The notes under the pieces are model-generated. The model ran no database searches. It had not been told where the DNA came from and saw only the letters and a list, made by a program, of their open reading frames with translations. From positions 1-30,754 of the IMG/VR virus record IMGVR_UViG_3300009158_000140: a DNA stretch of 30,754 nt; one strand, written 5' to 3'. The position numbers and the translations under genes were made by a program. The first letter of the stretch is position 1, and the number at the start of each line of letters is the position of its first letter. The stretch comes from a virus. Below are positions 8,958 through 15,585 of the stretch, in pieces.

Positions 8958-11900
8958 ATGGCTAATACAGTTACAAATATAAGTTATGCCAATACTTTTG
9001 GTGAATGGGTTGCAGCCACCGATGTTTTGATTGGAGAAAACAATACATTAGGTAAAGGTAATTATACAAAAGATTCAGGTACATTGACTCTTAGTGAATC
9101 GACATTAGTGGCTTTAACATCTTTGGGTGATATTGTTGCTAACAAACAATTAAGAAGTGAAGGTACTGGTTCATCCGCAACTGTTCAAAATAATTTAACT
9201 GTTGGTGGTCAATTATACTTTACAAATTCAGTACTTGGTATAACACATACTGGCCAAGCAAACATGAATGGTCTTGTTGTTGTACAAGGACCAAATATAG
9301 GTATTACTGTTGCAAATAGTGCTTATATTGGTGGCAATACAACAATCAGATACAATACAGTAACTGATAAATTACAAGCCAATACAAGTGTAACAACATC
9401 AAATGTTTCATCTGATACTATTACCAATTCTGGTACTGTTTACACCAATCAAGTAAGAGCAAATTCTTTAATAACATCCACAACTATTAATAACTCCGGT
9501 TTTGTATATTCGGATACTGTAGTTGCAAATACAAGTGTAACAACAGTAACTGTAGTTGCAAATACAAGTGTAACAACACCAACTTTATCATCTACAACTA
9601 TTAATAACTCCGGTACATTATCTTCTGCGACTATTAATAATTCCGGTACGGTTCGTACAAATATATTGACGGCAAATATAAGTGCAAGCGTGCCAACATT
9701 ATCCGTTGCAACATTAATTGATGGTAATACAGCGTCAGGATTTTTGAACAATTTATATGCTCAAAATATGACGGTGAGTGGTAATCTTGTACAAACTGGT
9801 GCCACAATATATGCAGCAAATACATTTGTTTTAAGTCAAAATGTTGCATCAGCCATTAATAGTTATTATAATGTAGACCGTGGTCCTGGTGAAACACAGG
9901 CAAGTTTCCGTTGGACAGAAATATCAAAAAATTGGCAAACAAGAAACGTAACATCAGGTACATACTACCGTGTATTAACTGATGAGTATCTAAGTGATTC
10001 AGTAAATTCAACAAGTTCAACATCTGTTGCAACATCCAATGTTGCAAATTATCTATACAATCAAATTCTTGCCACAAAAACAATATTTACAGGCACCTCA
10101 GGTGCACCATTTACTTCAAACACATTAACATTCTCAAGTAATAATGGTGTGACAATTGTTCCTGTTGGTTCAAATACTGTTGCAATCAGTACATCACAAG
10201 ATTTGAGAACAACTGCAACTCCAACATTCTCTACATTAACATTATCAACCACACCATTAGGAACAGGTTCAGGTGGTTCTGGTCAAACATCAGCATCAGG
10301 TGCATTTAATACGTTCATTACTGGTGCAGCAGGAACAGGTTCATCAGGACAGGTACTGACAACTGGTGGCGCCGGTAGTTATTATTGGGCGGCCGGTGGT
10401 GGTGGCGGTGGTTCTGTACAACCAGGAACTACAATCAGCTCTTCTAGATTGACTTATTCGGGTGACAATGCAAACACAGTATTTGCCACACCAGTATTCA
10501 ATCAAACAAATCAACTTAGAGCTTACATCAATGGTGTAAGACAGTTTGATTCTGAATATTCTTCAAATTCTGCAGCGAATACAATTACATTTTCAACACC
10601 ACCATCAGTTGGTGATTCAGTATTAATTGAAGTTGATGGATATATTTTAAATCCATACTATGCAAACAATATTCCTGTAACACCAACTGGTACAATTACA
10701 GGTAATACAATTCAAGATGCAATTGGTACACTAGAATCAGCAAAAGCACCATTGACTGGTGCAACATTTACTGGTGTTGTATCTGGTTTAACATATGATG
10801 CCAATACAAGTAATACATCATTTGCAACTACTCAATTTGTTAAGAACGTTTTAAATCAACCAGCGGCAACAAGTGGTTCGACATATGCAATTGATACATC
10901 AGGTAATGCTGCAACAGTAACAAACGGTGTATATACAACTGGTACTCAAACAATTGGTGGTACAAAAACATTCAGTTCAACGATTGTTGGTAGTATTAAT
11001 GGTAATGCTGCAACAGTAACAACAATTCCTAGTTTATCTGGTGATGTAACTTCTTCTGGGAATGCTCTTACACTTGTAAATTCAGGCACCAATACGGGTA
11101 ACTTTGGTTCTGGTACAACTGTTCCTATTATTACTGTAGATTCTAAAGGTAGAATTACTAGCGTTTCATCTACATTGATTACTGGTGGTTCTGCTGGTAC
11201 AGGTTCAACTACTTTTGACAGAGTTACTACAACAGCGACAGCTGGTCAAACATTAATATCAAGTATCCCACACACTACTGGATTCTTACAAGTTCATTTG
11301 AATGGTATGTTATTACCATCAAATGATTATACTTCAAATTCAAGTAACAGTTCAATTGTCATAACATCACCTTTACGTGCTGGTGACATTGTTGATACAT
11401 TCGCTTATACAACCACAATAGCAAACAATCTATCTCCTGGTACTACTGGTGGTTCTGCTGGTGTGGTGTTGTACCAATCAGCAGCTAACACTACTTCAAA
11501 CACAAGTGTTGGTACATCAGGTTATTTGTTAACAAGTGCTGGTACAGGTCAACCAACATGGACAAATCCTGCTACATTGTCAGTTAATATTGCCAATACA
11601 GCAACATCAATTACAGGTACAACAGCTAACTCCCAATTCTTCTCAATTGGTGTTGGTACTGCTGCTGATTCTGCCAACACTGGTAGTGTACGTGCAACTG
11701 GTACAATCACCGCAGGTTATTCTGATGACCAATTGAAAACAAAGCTTGGTAACATTGATAATGCTTTGAATAAATTAATGACATTGAATGGTTTCTATTA
11801 TGAACCAAGTCAAATAGCATTAGATTTAGGTTACACACCATCAAAACAAGTTGGTGTTTCTGCACAAGAGGTACAAAAAGTATTGCCTGAAGTTGTGGTA

Positions 11901-12020
11901 CCTGCACCTATTGACGATAAATATTTAACAGTACAATACGACAGAATGATTCCTTTATTAATTGAAGCGATTAAAGAATTAAAAGAAGAAGTTGAAGTAT
12001 TAAAAGGACAAATTAAATGA
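8958..12020 (+). CDS. Long tail fibre with C-terminal S74 intramolecular chaperone (cassette copy 1)
   Basis: The protein has 1020 residues. The N-terminus (MANTVTNISYANTFGEWVAATDVLI) matches the attachment domain I know from cyanophage-type fibres. Residues about 140-245 are short beta repeats (VANTSVTT, STTINNSG). Residues about 495-568 and 750-818 are two copies of a fibre domain with a (L/V)NG...Y...GD.V..Y core. One ITVDSKGRITSVS motif lies near residue 727. Residues about 918-1020 are a Peptidase_S74 (endosialidase chaperone) domain: SDDQLK with Ser922 and Lys927 in the spacing of the self-cleavage dyad, GVSAQEVQKVLPEVV, then a C-terminal helix ending EVEVLKGQIK. In this family the domain trimerises the fibre and is cleaved off. 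The stop overlaps the next start (ATGA), so the glycine-rich protein is translationally coupled. The start has AAGG nearby. Confidence 0.92.
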   Translation: MANTVTNISYANTFGEWVAATDVLIGENNTLGKGNYTKDSGTLTLSESTLVALTSLGDIVANKQLRSEGTGSSATVQNNLTVGGQLYFTNSVLGITHTGQANMNGLVVVQGPNIGITVANSAYIGGNTTIRYNTVTDKLQANTSVTTSNVSSDTITNSGTVYTNQVRANSLITSTTINNSGFVYSDTVVANTSVTTVTVVANTSVTTPTLSSTTINNSGTLSSATINNSGTVRTNILTANISASVPTLSVATLIDGNTASGFLNNLYAQNMTVSGNLVQTGATIYAANTFVLSQNVASAINSYYNVDRGPGETQASFRWTEISKNWQTRNVTSGTYYRVLTDEYLSDSVNSTSSTSVATSNVANYLYNQILATKTIFTGTSGAPFTSNTLTFSSNNGVTIVPVGSNTVAISTSQDLRTTATPTFSTLTLSTTPLGTGSGGSGQTSASGAFNTFITGAAGTGSSGQVLTTGGAGSYYWAAGGGGGGSVQPGTTISSSRLTYSGDNANTVFATPVFNQTNQLRAYINGVRQFDSEYSSNSAANTITFSTPPSVGDSVLIEVDGYILNPYYANNIPVTPTGTITGNTIQDAIGTLESAKAPLTGATFTGVVSGLTYDANTSNTSFATTQFVKNVLNQPAATSGSTYAIDTSGNAATVTNGVYTTGTQTIGGTKTFSSTIVGSINGNAATVTTIPSLSGDVTSSGNALTLVNSGTNTGNFGSGTTVPIITVDSKGRITSVSSTLITGGSAGTGSTTFDRVTTTATAGQTLISSIPHTTGFLQVHLNGMLLPSNDYTSNSSNSSIVITSPLRAGDIVDTFAYTTTIANNLSPGTTGGSAGVVLYQSAANTTSNTSVGTSGYLLTSAGTGQPTWTNPATLSVNIANTATSITGTTANSQFFSIGVGTAADSANTGSVRATGTITAGYSDDQLKTKLGNIDNALNKLMTLNGFYYEPSQIALDLGYTPSKQVGVSAQEVQKVLPEVVVPAPIDDKYLTVQYDRMIPLLIEAIKELKEEVEVLKGQIK
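9516..9578 (+). repeat. 33-bp tandem repeat in the long S74 fibre
   Basis: Two 30-base identical blocks (9516-9545 and 9549-9578) encode TVVANTSVTT twice at an 11-residue period. Related copies lie nearby (ANTSVTT at about 9379), as do three TINNSG units. The shaft here seems to grow by slippage or unequal crossover. Confidence 0.8.
11532..11569 (+). repeat. 38-bp direct repeat in fibre shaft, copy 1
   Basis: This block encodes TSAGTGQPTWTN just before the S74 domain of the 1020-residue fibre. The identical 38 bases occur at 13724-13761 in the 417-residue fibre, within a longer region of high similarity (about 11090-11700 against 13290-13860). Confidence 0.8.
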
Positions 12021-12021
12021 C
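11988..12021 (+). repeat. 34-bp direct repeat at cassette junction, copy 1
   Basis: A 34-base block covers the last codons of the fibre (EVEVLKGQIK), the stop and the overlapping start of the tip gene. An identical block lies at 14159-14192. It marks the boundary at which the two S74 domains become the same again. Confidence 0.85.
12002..12008 (+). promoter_or_regulatory. Ribosome-binding site inside fibre C-terminus, cassette 1
   Basis: AAAAGGA lies eight bases before the ATG at 12017 and is encoded by the LKG codons of the conserved EVEVLKGQIK end of the S74 fibre. With the ATGA overlap this implies tight translational coupling of fibre and tip protein. Confidence 0.7.
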
Positions 12022-12736
12022 TATAATTAGGAATTTTGCAAATACAGCGGCATATATATCTGCAAATGGACAGTACCCAGCAGCTAATGTTACTGGTCTA
12101 GCAACAGTAGCAACAACTGGTTCAGCTAGTGATATTACTACTGGTACATTACCTAGTTCTGTTTACTCCGGACCATCAGCACCAGTAAGAACGATTTATA
12201 CAAGTCCAGCAACATGGACTAAACCAGGAACAGTTAAAGCAGTTCAAGTGACCTTATGTGCAGGAGGTGGAGGCGCAGGATATACTGGCCATCCAACGTG
12301 GGCAGCAACTGGCGGTGCCGGTGGTGCCGGAGGTATTGGTCAATTTACTGCACCTTCAATTCCGGGTCCAATTGCGGTTACTGTTGGTGCTGGAGGTGCG
12401 GCCGTATCGACTGGCGGTTTTGGTGTATCAGGTAATGCAGGAGGAACTTCTAGTTTTGGATCATTAATTTCTGCTTCCGGTGGAGGTGCCGGTACAGCAA
12501 CTCCGGGTCCTAGTAGTCCAGGAGCTTCCGGTGGAACAATAACTACTAGTTCTACAGTATGGGGCGGTTCTGGCCAGTGCAGCAACGGCGGCAATGGCAC
12601 CAACGGCGGAAATAGTTTCAGTCAATGGGGTATAGGTGGCACTCCTTCGATAGGTGCGTCAGGTTATGGAGCAGGCGCCGGTCCCAACGGCGCAGCAGGA
12701 AGAGACGGTTTTGTAATCGTAGAGGAGTTTTATTAA
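12017..12736 (+). CDS. Glycine-rich fibre-tip/adhesin protein (cassette copy 1)
   Basis: The protein has 239 residues. Residues 1-50 (FANTAAYISANGQYPAANV, then GLATVATTGSASDITTGTLP) are shared with the copy-2 protein at 14188. A WTKPGTVKAVQVTLCAGGGG strand follows and opens a low-complexity glycine-rich region to the end (GGAGGAGGIG, GGNGTNGGNSF), closing with DGFVIVEEFY. This layout resembles the glycine-rich domains of phage tip proteins; in T-even-type gp38 adhesins such stretches form polyglycine-II helices carrying variable loops. Adhesin function is therefore plausible but inferred. It starts inside the stop of the S74 fibre gene, with AAAAGGA at 12002-12008 as ribosome-binding site. 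Its C-terminal codons supply the site for the next gene. Confidence 0.8.
   Translation: MTIIRNFANTAAYISANGQYPAANVTGLATVATTGSASDITTGTLPSSVYSGPSAPVRTIYTSPATWTKPGTVKAVQVTLCAGGGGAGYTGHPTWAATGGAGGAGGIGQFTAPSIPGPIAVTVGAGGAAVSTGGFGVSGNAGGTSSFGSLISASGGGAGTATPGPSSPGASGGTITTSSTVWGGSGQCSNGGNGTNGGNSFSQWGIGGTPSIGASGYGAGAGPNGAAGRDGFVIVEEFY
12723..12727 (+). promoter_or_regulatory. Ribosome-binding site within VEEFY codons, cassette 1
   Basis: AGGAG lies in the GTAGAGGAG codons for VEE at the end of the glycine-rich protein, 10 bases before the ATG of the 61-residue gene. Confidence 0.7.
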
Positions 12737-12737
12737 A

Positions 12738-12923
12738 ATGAAGGCATTAATTTCACCAATAGAACCTAGACAAATTGGATATAGAGTTGCTCAAGTTGAA
12801 GAACAAGAATTTGAAGTTGCACAACCATTGTTTTGGGTAGACTGCGATGACAATATTAAAGCAGACCAATTCTGGTATGATCCAGCAGACCAAACAATTA
12901 AACCAATACCAGTGACAGAATAA
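12738..12923 (+). CDS. Small cassette-linked accessory protein, copy 1
   Basis: The protein has 61 residues and is acidic: MKALISPIEPRQIGYRVAQV, then a FWVDCDDN segment and FWYDPADQTIKP. It is clearly paralogous to the 61-residue protein at 15009, and in both cases the gene sits directly after the glycine-rich gene. I recall similar short 'FxVxxPLFWVDCxDDVxxDxFxYD' proteins near fibre genes of other phages, mostly without assigned function. A fibre assembly factor or dedicated adhesin chaperone is a reasonable inference from its cassette linkage, but no family with known activity is recognised. There is no signal peptide or membrane segment. The ribosome-binding site AGGAG (12723-12727) lies inside the last codons of the preceding gene. 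Confidence 0.8.
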   Translation: MKALISPIEPRQIGYRVAQVEEQEFEVAQPLFWVDCDDNIKADQFWYDPADQTIKPIPVTE

Positions 12924-12937
12924 TAAAAGGAATTTAA

Positions 12938-14191
12938 ATGACAACAAAAGTCACAGGATCAATATTAGCAAACACAGCAGTAACGGCGGGTTCGTATGGT
13001 GGGTCTGATGTATTCCCAGTTATTACAGTTGATGCACAAGGTAGATTGATATCAGCATCCAACACATCATTGCCATCTACTGGTGTTTCTGCTACTACTT
13101 ATGGTGGTGGTGTTAGTTCTGCAAACTTTCAACTTCCAATTATTACAGTAGACACTAAAGGTAGAATTACAGCCGCATCTAATGTAACAGTAACAAGTAC
13201 AGCCATCTATGCGAACACAGGCCAATTAGTGGCCAACACTGCTACTGGTGTTGTGCAAATTGGTCTTGCTACATCTGGTGCCAATCCAGGTAACTATGGG
13301 TCTGGTACCACAACACCTGTTATTACAGTAGATTCTCTTGGTAGAATTACCAGTGTGTCATCAGTATTGATTACTGGTGGTTCTGCTGGTACAGGTTCAA
13401 CCACATTTAATAGAACCACTGCTACTGCTACTGCTGGTCAGACATTGTTCTCAAGTATTCCACATACTGTTGGTTACTTACAAGTTCACGTTAACGGTGT
13501 TCTAATGACACCAAATGACTATACTGCCAATGCAAGTAATTCTTCCGTTGTGTTAACACAAGCGTGTTCTGTTGGTGACCAAGTTGATGTATTTGCCTAC
13601 ACAACTACAATAGCAAACAATTTATCTCCTGGTACTACTGGTGGTTCTGCTGGTACTGTATTGTACCAATCAGCAGCCAATACAACCAGTAATACAATCG
13701 TTGGCACAGCAGGTTATCTATTGACAAGTGCTGGTACAGGTCAACCAACATGGACAAATCCAGTTAGTTTAAATTTCTCAGCAGCAAATTCACAATTCTA
13801 TTCTATCGGTGTGGGTACTGCTGCAACTGGTGTGTCAGGTGAAATTCGTGCCGCAAATAACATTACTGCTTATTATTCTTCTGATATTAAATTCAAAGAA
13901 AATGTACAAGATATACCTAATGCATTACAAAAAGTTGATGCAATCGGTGGCAAATTGTTTGATTGGACTGACGAATATATACAACAACATGGCGGTGAAG
14001 ATGGTTACTTTGTTCAGAAGGCCGACTTTGGTGTGATTGCTCAAGATGTTCAATCAGTATTCCCAATTGCAACGAGAACAAGACCAGATGGTTCATTAGC
14101 AGTTGACTATGAAAAACTTTGTGCTTTAGCTTTTGCAGCTATCAAAGAATTAAAATCTGAAGTTGAAGTATTAAAAGGACAAATTAAATGA
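12938..14191 (+). CDS. Short tail fibre with a divergent S74 chaperone (cassette copy 2)
   Basis: The protein has 417 residues. Three repeats with the core P(V/I)ITVDxxGR(I/L)xxAS lie at residues 20-41, 55-81 and about 119-142. From about residue 122 to 305 it closely parallels residues about 720-915 of the 1020-residue fibre (LQVHVNGVL, TTTIANNLSPGTTGGSAG, YLLTSAGTGQPTWTNP). Residues 312-417 are a second Peptidase_S74 domain: Ser315-Asp316 with Lys320 at +5, GVIAQDVQSVFP, DYEKL, ending EVEVLKGQIK. This S74 domain is a different subtype from that of copy 1, except for the last ten residues. It lacks the MANTVTN-type attachment head, so how it joins the virion is unclear. AAGGA precedes the start, and its ATGA overlaps the next gene. 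Confidence 0.9.
   Translation: MTTKVTGSILANTAVTAGSYGGSDVFPVITVDAQGRLISASNTSLPSTGVSATTYGGGVSSANFQLPIITVDTKGRITAASNVTVTSTAIYANTGQLVANTATGVVQIGLATSGANPGNYGSGTTTPVITVDSLGRITSVSSVLITGGSAGTGSTTFNRTTATATAGQTLFSSIPHTVGYLQVHVNGVLMTPNDYTANASNSSVVLTQACSVGDQVDVFAYTTTIANNLSPGTTGGSAGTVLYQSAANTTSNTIVGTAGYLLTSAGTGQPTWTNPVSLNFSAANSQFYSIGVGTAATGVSGEIRAANNITAYYSSDIKFKENVQDIPNALQKVDAIGGKLFDWTDEYIQQHGGEDGYFVQKADFGVIAQDVQSVFPIATRTRPDGSLAVDYEKLCALAFAAIKELKSEVEVLKGQIK
13724..13761 (+). repeat. 38-bp direct repeat in fibre shaft, copy 2
   Basis: Identical to 11532-11569; it lies upstream of the divergent S74 domain of the copy-2 fibre. Confidence 0.8.
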
Positions 14192-14192
14192 C
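14159..14192 (+). repeat. 34-bp direct repeat at cassette junction, copy 2
   Basis: Identical to 11988-12021; it joins the copy-2 S74 fibre to its glycine-rich partner. Confidence 0.85.
14173..14179 (+). promoter_or_regulatory. Ribosome-binding site inside fibre C-terminus, cassette 2
   Basis: The same AAAAGGA site in the same codons occurs before the ATG at 14188, in a block that is identical in DNA to that of cassette 1. Confidence 0.7.
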
Positions 14193-15009
14193 GTTATCAA
14201 GAAATCTTTCAACACTAGGACAAGCAGTAAATGCTTCTGGTAATATACCATCAGCAAACGTAAGTGGTCTAGCAACAGTAGCAACAAGTGGTTCAGCTAC
14301 TGATATCACTACTGGTACTTTACCTAGTTCAGTTTATACTGCTGGTGCTACTGGTGTTCCTACATTAAACGCATATACAAGTTCAGGAACATGGACCAAA
14401 AGTGCTGGATTGAAAGCAATTAAAGTAACTGTTGTTGGTGGTGGTGGAAATGGACAAAATCCTGGTCCAGCAACTGCGGGTACTTCAGGTGCTGGCGGAG
14501 GTGGCGGTGCTGGTGGCACTTCAATTAAAATTTATCCAGCACCATCATTACCAGGACCTCAACCATATACAGTTGGTGGTGCAGGCGGCACATCTTCTTT
14601 TGGTGTTGCACCAATAACAGTAATTACAGCAACTGGTGGTAGCAGCGGTAGTGGTGGTACTATCGGTGGTGCTGGTGGTTCAGGAGGATCTGGATCTTCT
14701 GGTGACTTAAATGTTTCTGGAGGTATGGGTACAAATGGACAAATTATAACTGGAACAGCACCAGGCACAACGGGTGCAAACTACGGCGGCGGTGGTTCGG
14801 GAGGAAATTCTTTTTTGGGTGGTGGTGGTGCTGGTGCCATTCAAAATCCCGGCGCAAGTTCTTTTGGTGTTTCTGGAAACCCAGGAAAAGGTTATGGTGG
14901 CGGCGGTGGTGGCGCAGCATCTTCTACTTTTCCAGGATACGCGCCACCTGGAGGAATTAGTGCCGGAACAGGAGCATCTGGTATAGTAATTGTAGAGGAG
15001 TTTTATTGA
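14188..15009 (+). CDS. Glycine-rich fibre-tip/adhesin protein (cassette copy 2)
   Basis: The protein has 273 residues and is a paralogue of the protein at 12017. It shares the SGNIPSANVSGLATVAT, DITTGTLPSSVY and WTKSAGLKAIKVTVVGGGG segments and the C-terminal VIVEEFY. The middle is glycine-rich (AGGGGGAGGTS, GGAGGSGGSG, YGGGGGGAASS) and differs from copy 1 in length and loop sequence, as expected for a recognition surface. The N-terminal 60 residues probably form the docking part, since they are the conserved portion. Receptor binding is inferred from glycine-rich architecture and from its place after an S74 fibre. The start overlaps the fibre stop, and AAAAGGA at 14173-14179 is the likely ribosome-binding site. 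Confidence 0.8.
   Translation: MTLSRNLSTLGQAVNASGNIPSANVSGLATVATSGSATDITTGTLPSSVYTAGATGVPTLNAYTSSGTWTKSAGLKAIKVTVVGGGGNGQNPGPATAGTSGAGGGGGAGGTSIKIYPAPSLPGPQPYTVGGAGGTSSFGVAPITVITATGGSSGSGGTIGGAGGSGGSGSSGDLNVSGGMGTNGQIITGTAPGTTGANYGGGGSGGNSFLGGGGAGAIQNPGASSFGVSGNPGKGYGGGGGGAASSTFPGYAPPGGISAGTGASGIVIVEEFY
14996..15000 (+). promoter_or_regulatory. Ribosome-binding site within VEEFY codons, cassette 2
   Basis: AGGAG occurs in the same VEE codons, eight bases before the ATG at 15009. It supports that ATG rather than the TTG at 15006 as the start. Confidence 0.7.
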
Positions 15010-15194
15010 TGAAAGCATTAATTTCAACTATTGAACCAAGATTAACTGGTTACAGAGTAGCACAAGTTGAACCAGACGAACAAACATTTCCAGTTGCATC
15101 AGATTTTTTTTGGATACCATGTGCTGATGATGTAGTACAAGATAAATTCTGGTATGATCCAGTAGACCAAACTATTAAACCAATGCCTGAATAA
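15009..15194 (+). CDS. Small cassette-linked accessory protein, copy 2
   Basis: The protein has 61 residues, MKALISTIEPRLTGYRVAQV continuing to FFWIPCADD and FWYDPVDQTIKPMPE, and aligns along its whole length with the protein at 12738. The ATG at 15009 is preferred over an in-frame TTG at 15006: it matches the paralogue's start exactly, forms a one-base TGATG overlap with the preceding stop, and lies eight bases after AGGAG. The function is unknown. Retention of this tiny gene in both cassettes argues that it is needed with the glycine-rich tip protein, for example as an assembly factor (inference). Confidence 0.8.
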   Translation: MKALISTIEPRLTGYRVAQVEPDEQTFPVASDFFWIPCADDVVQDKFWYDPVDQTIKPMPE

Positions 15195-15200
15195 TTGCCT

Positions 15201-15208
15201 ACTAAATA
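15201..15208 (+). promoter_or_regulatory. Weak late-promoter-like box, ACTAAATA
   Basis: ACTAAATA lies in the 40-base gap before the 113-residue gene. It has the AAATA core but differs from TATAAATA at two positions. The gap is one of the longest in the window and the next gene lacks a strong ribosome-binding site, so a transcription start here is possible but weakly supported. Confidence 0.3.
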
Positions 15209-15234
15209 CCAAATAACTCATAAGAAAAACTACC

Positions 15235-15576
15235 ATGGCAGCTGGGTACCAAGAATTATTTTTAGAACAAGGCACAGACTTCACCACATCAATCACTTTA
15301 GATGATGTGAATGGTGACCCATATAACCTTACTGGCTTCACTGCAAAAAGCCAGATGAGAAAGTCTTATTATTCTACCAATCCTACTGCTCAATTTACAA
15401 TTACAATTAATACACCTACATCTGGTGTACTGAATATATCTCTGCCATCAGCAAACACAGCCAATATTGCTGCAGGTCGTTATGTCTATGATGTTGCTAT
15501 CAAAGATTCCGCAAACACAATTACAAGAGTTTTAGAAGGAATAGTGAACGTATTACCCCGTGTAACAGTTTTTTAA
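15235..15576 (+). CDS. Small Ig-like/BppU-N-like structural protein
   Basis: The protein has 113 residues. The order QGTDFTTSITLDDVNGDPYN, LTGFTAKSQMRKSYYS, FTITINTPTSGVLNISLP, then AGRYVYDVAIKD and ITRVLEGIVNVLPRVT is a compact all-beta pattern. It is common in phage structural regions and resembles the N-terminal domain of BppU-type upper baseplate proteins. I read it as a beta-sandwich that may cap or attach the very long fibre encoded nine bases downstream; this is inference. Upstream is a 40-base gap, one of the few true gaps in the window. It holds a CTAAATA box but no strong Shine-Dalgarno. Confidence 0.65.
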   Translation: MAAGYQELFLEQGTDFTTSITLDDVNGDPYNLTGFTAKSQMRKSYYSTNPTAQFTITINTPTSGVLNISLPSANTANIAAGRYVYDVAIKDSANTITRVLEGIVNVLPRVTVF

Positions 15577-15585
15577 AGGGCCAAC

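Noticed and set aside
11916-11923. GATAAATA in the 1020-residue fibre gene, about 95 bases before the first tip gene
   Set aside because: It is inside conserved S74 codons (DDKYL), and no equivalent box occurs in cassette 2.
15006-15194. TTG at 15006 as start of the second 61-residue gene
   Set aside because: The paralogue starts with MKALIS, and the ATG at 15009 has the better spacing to AGGAG.
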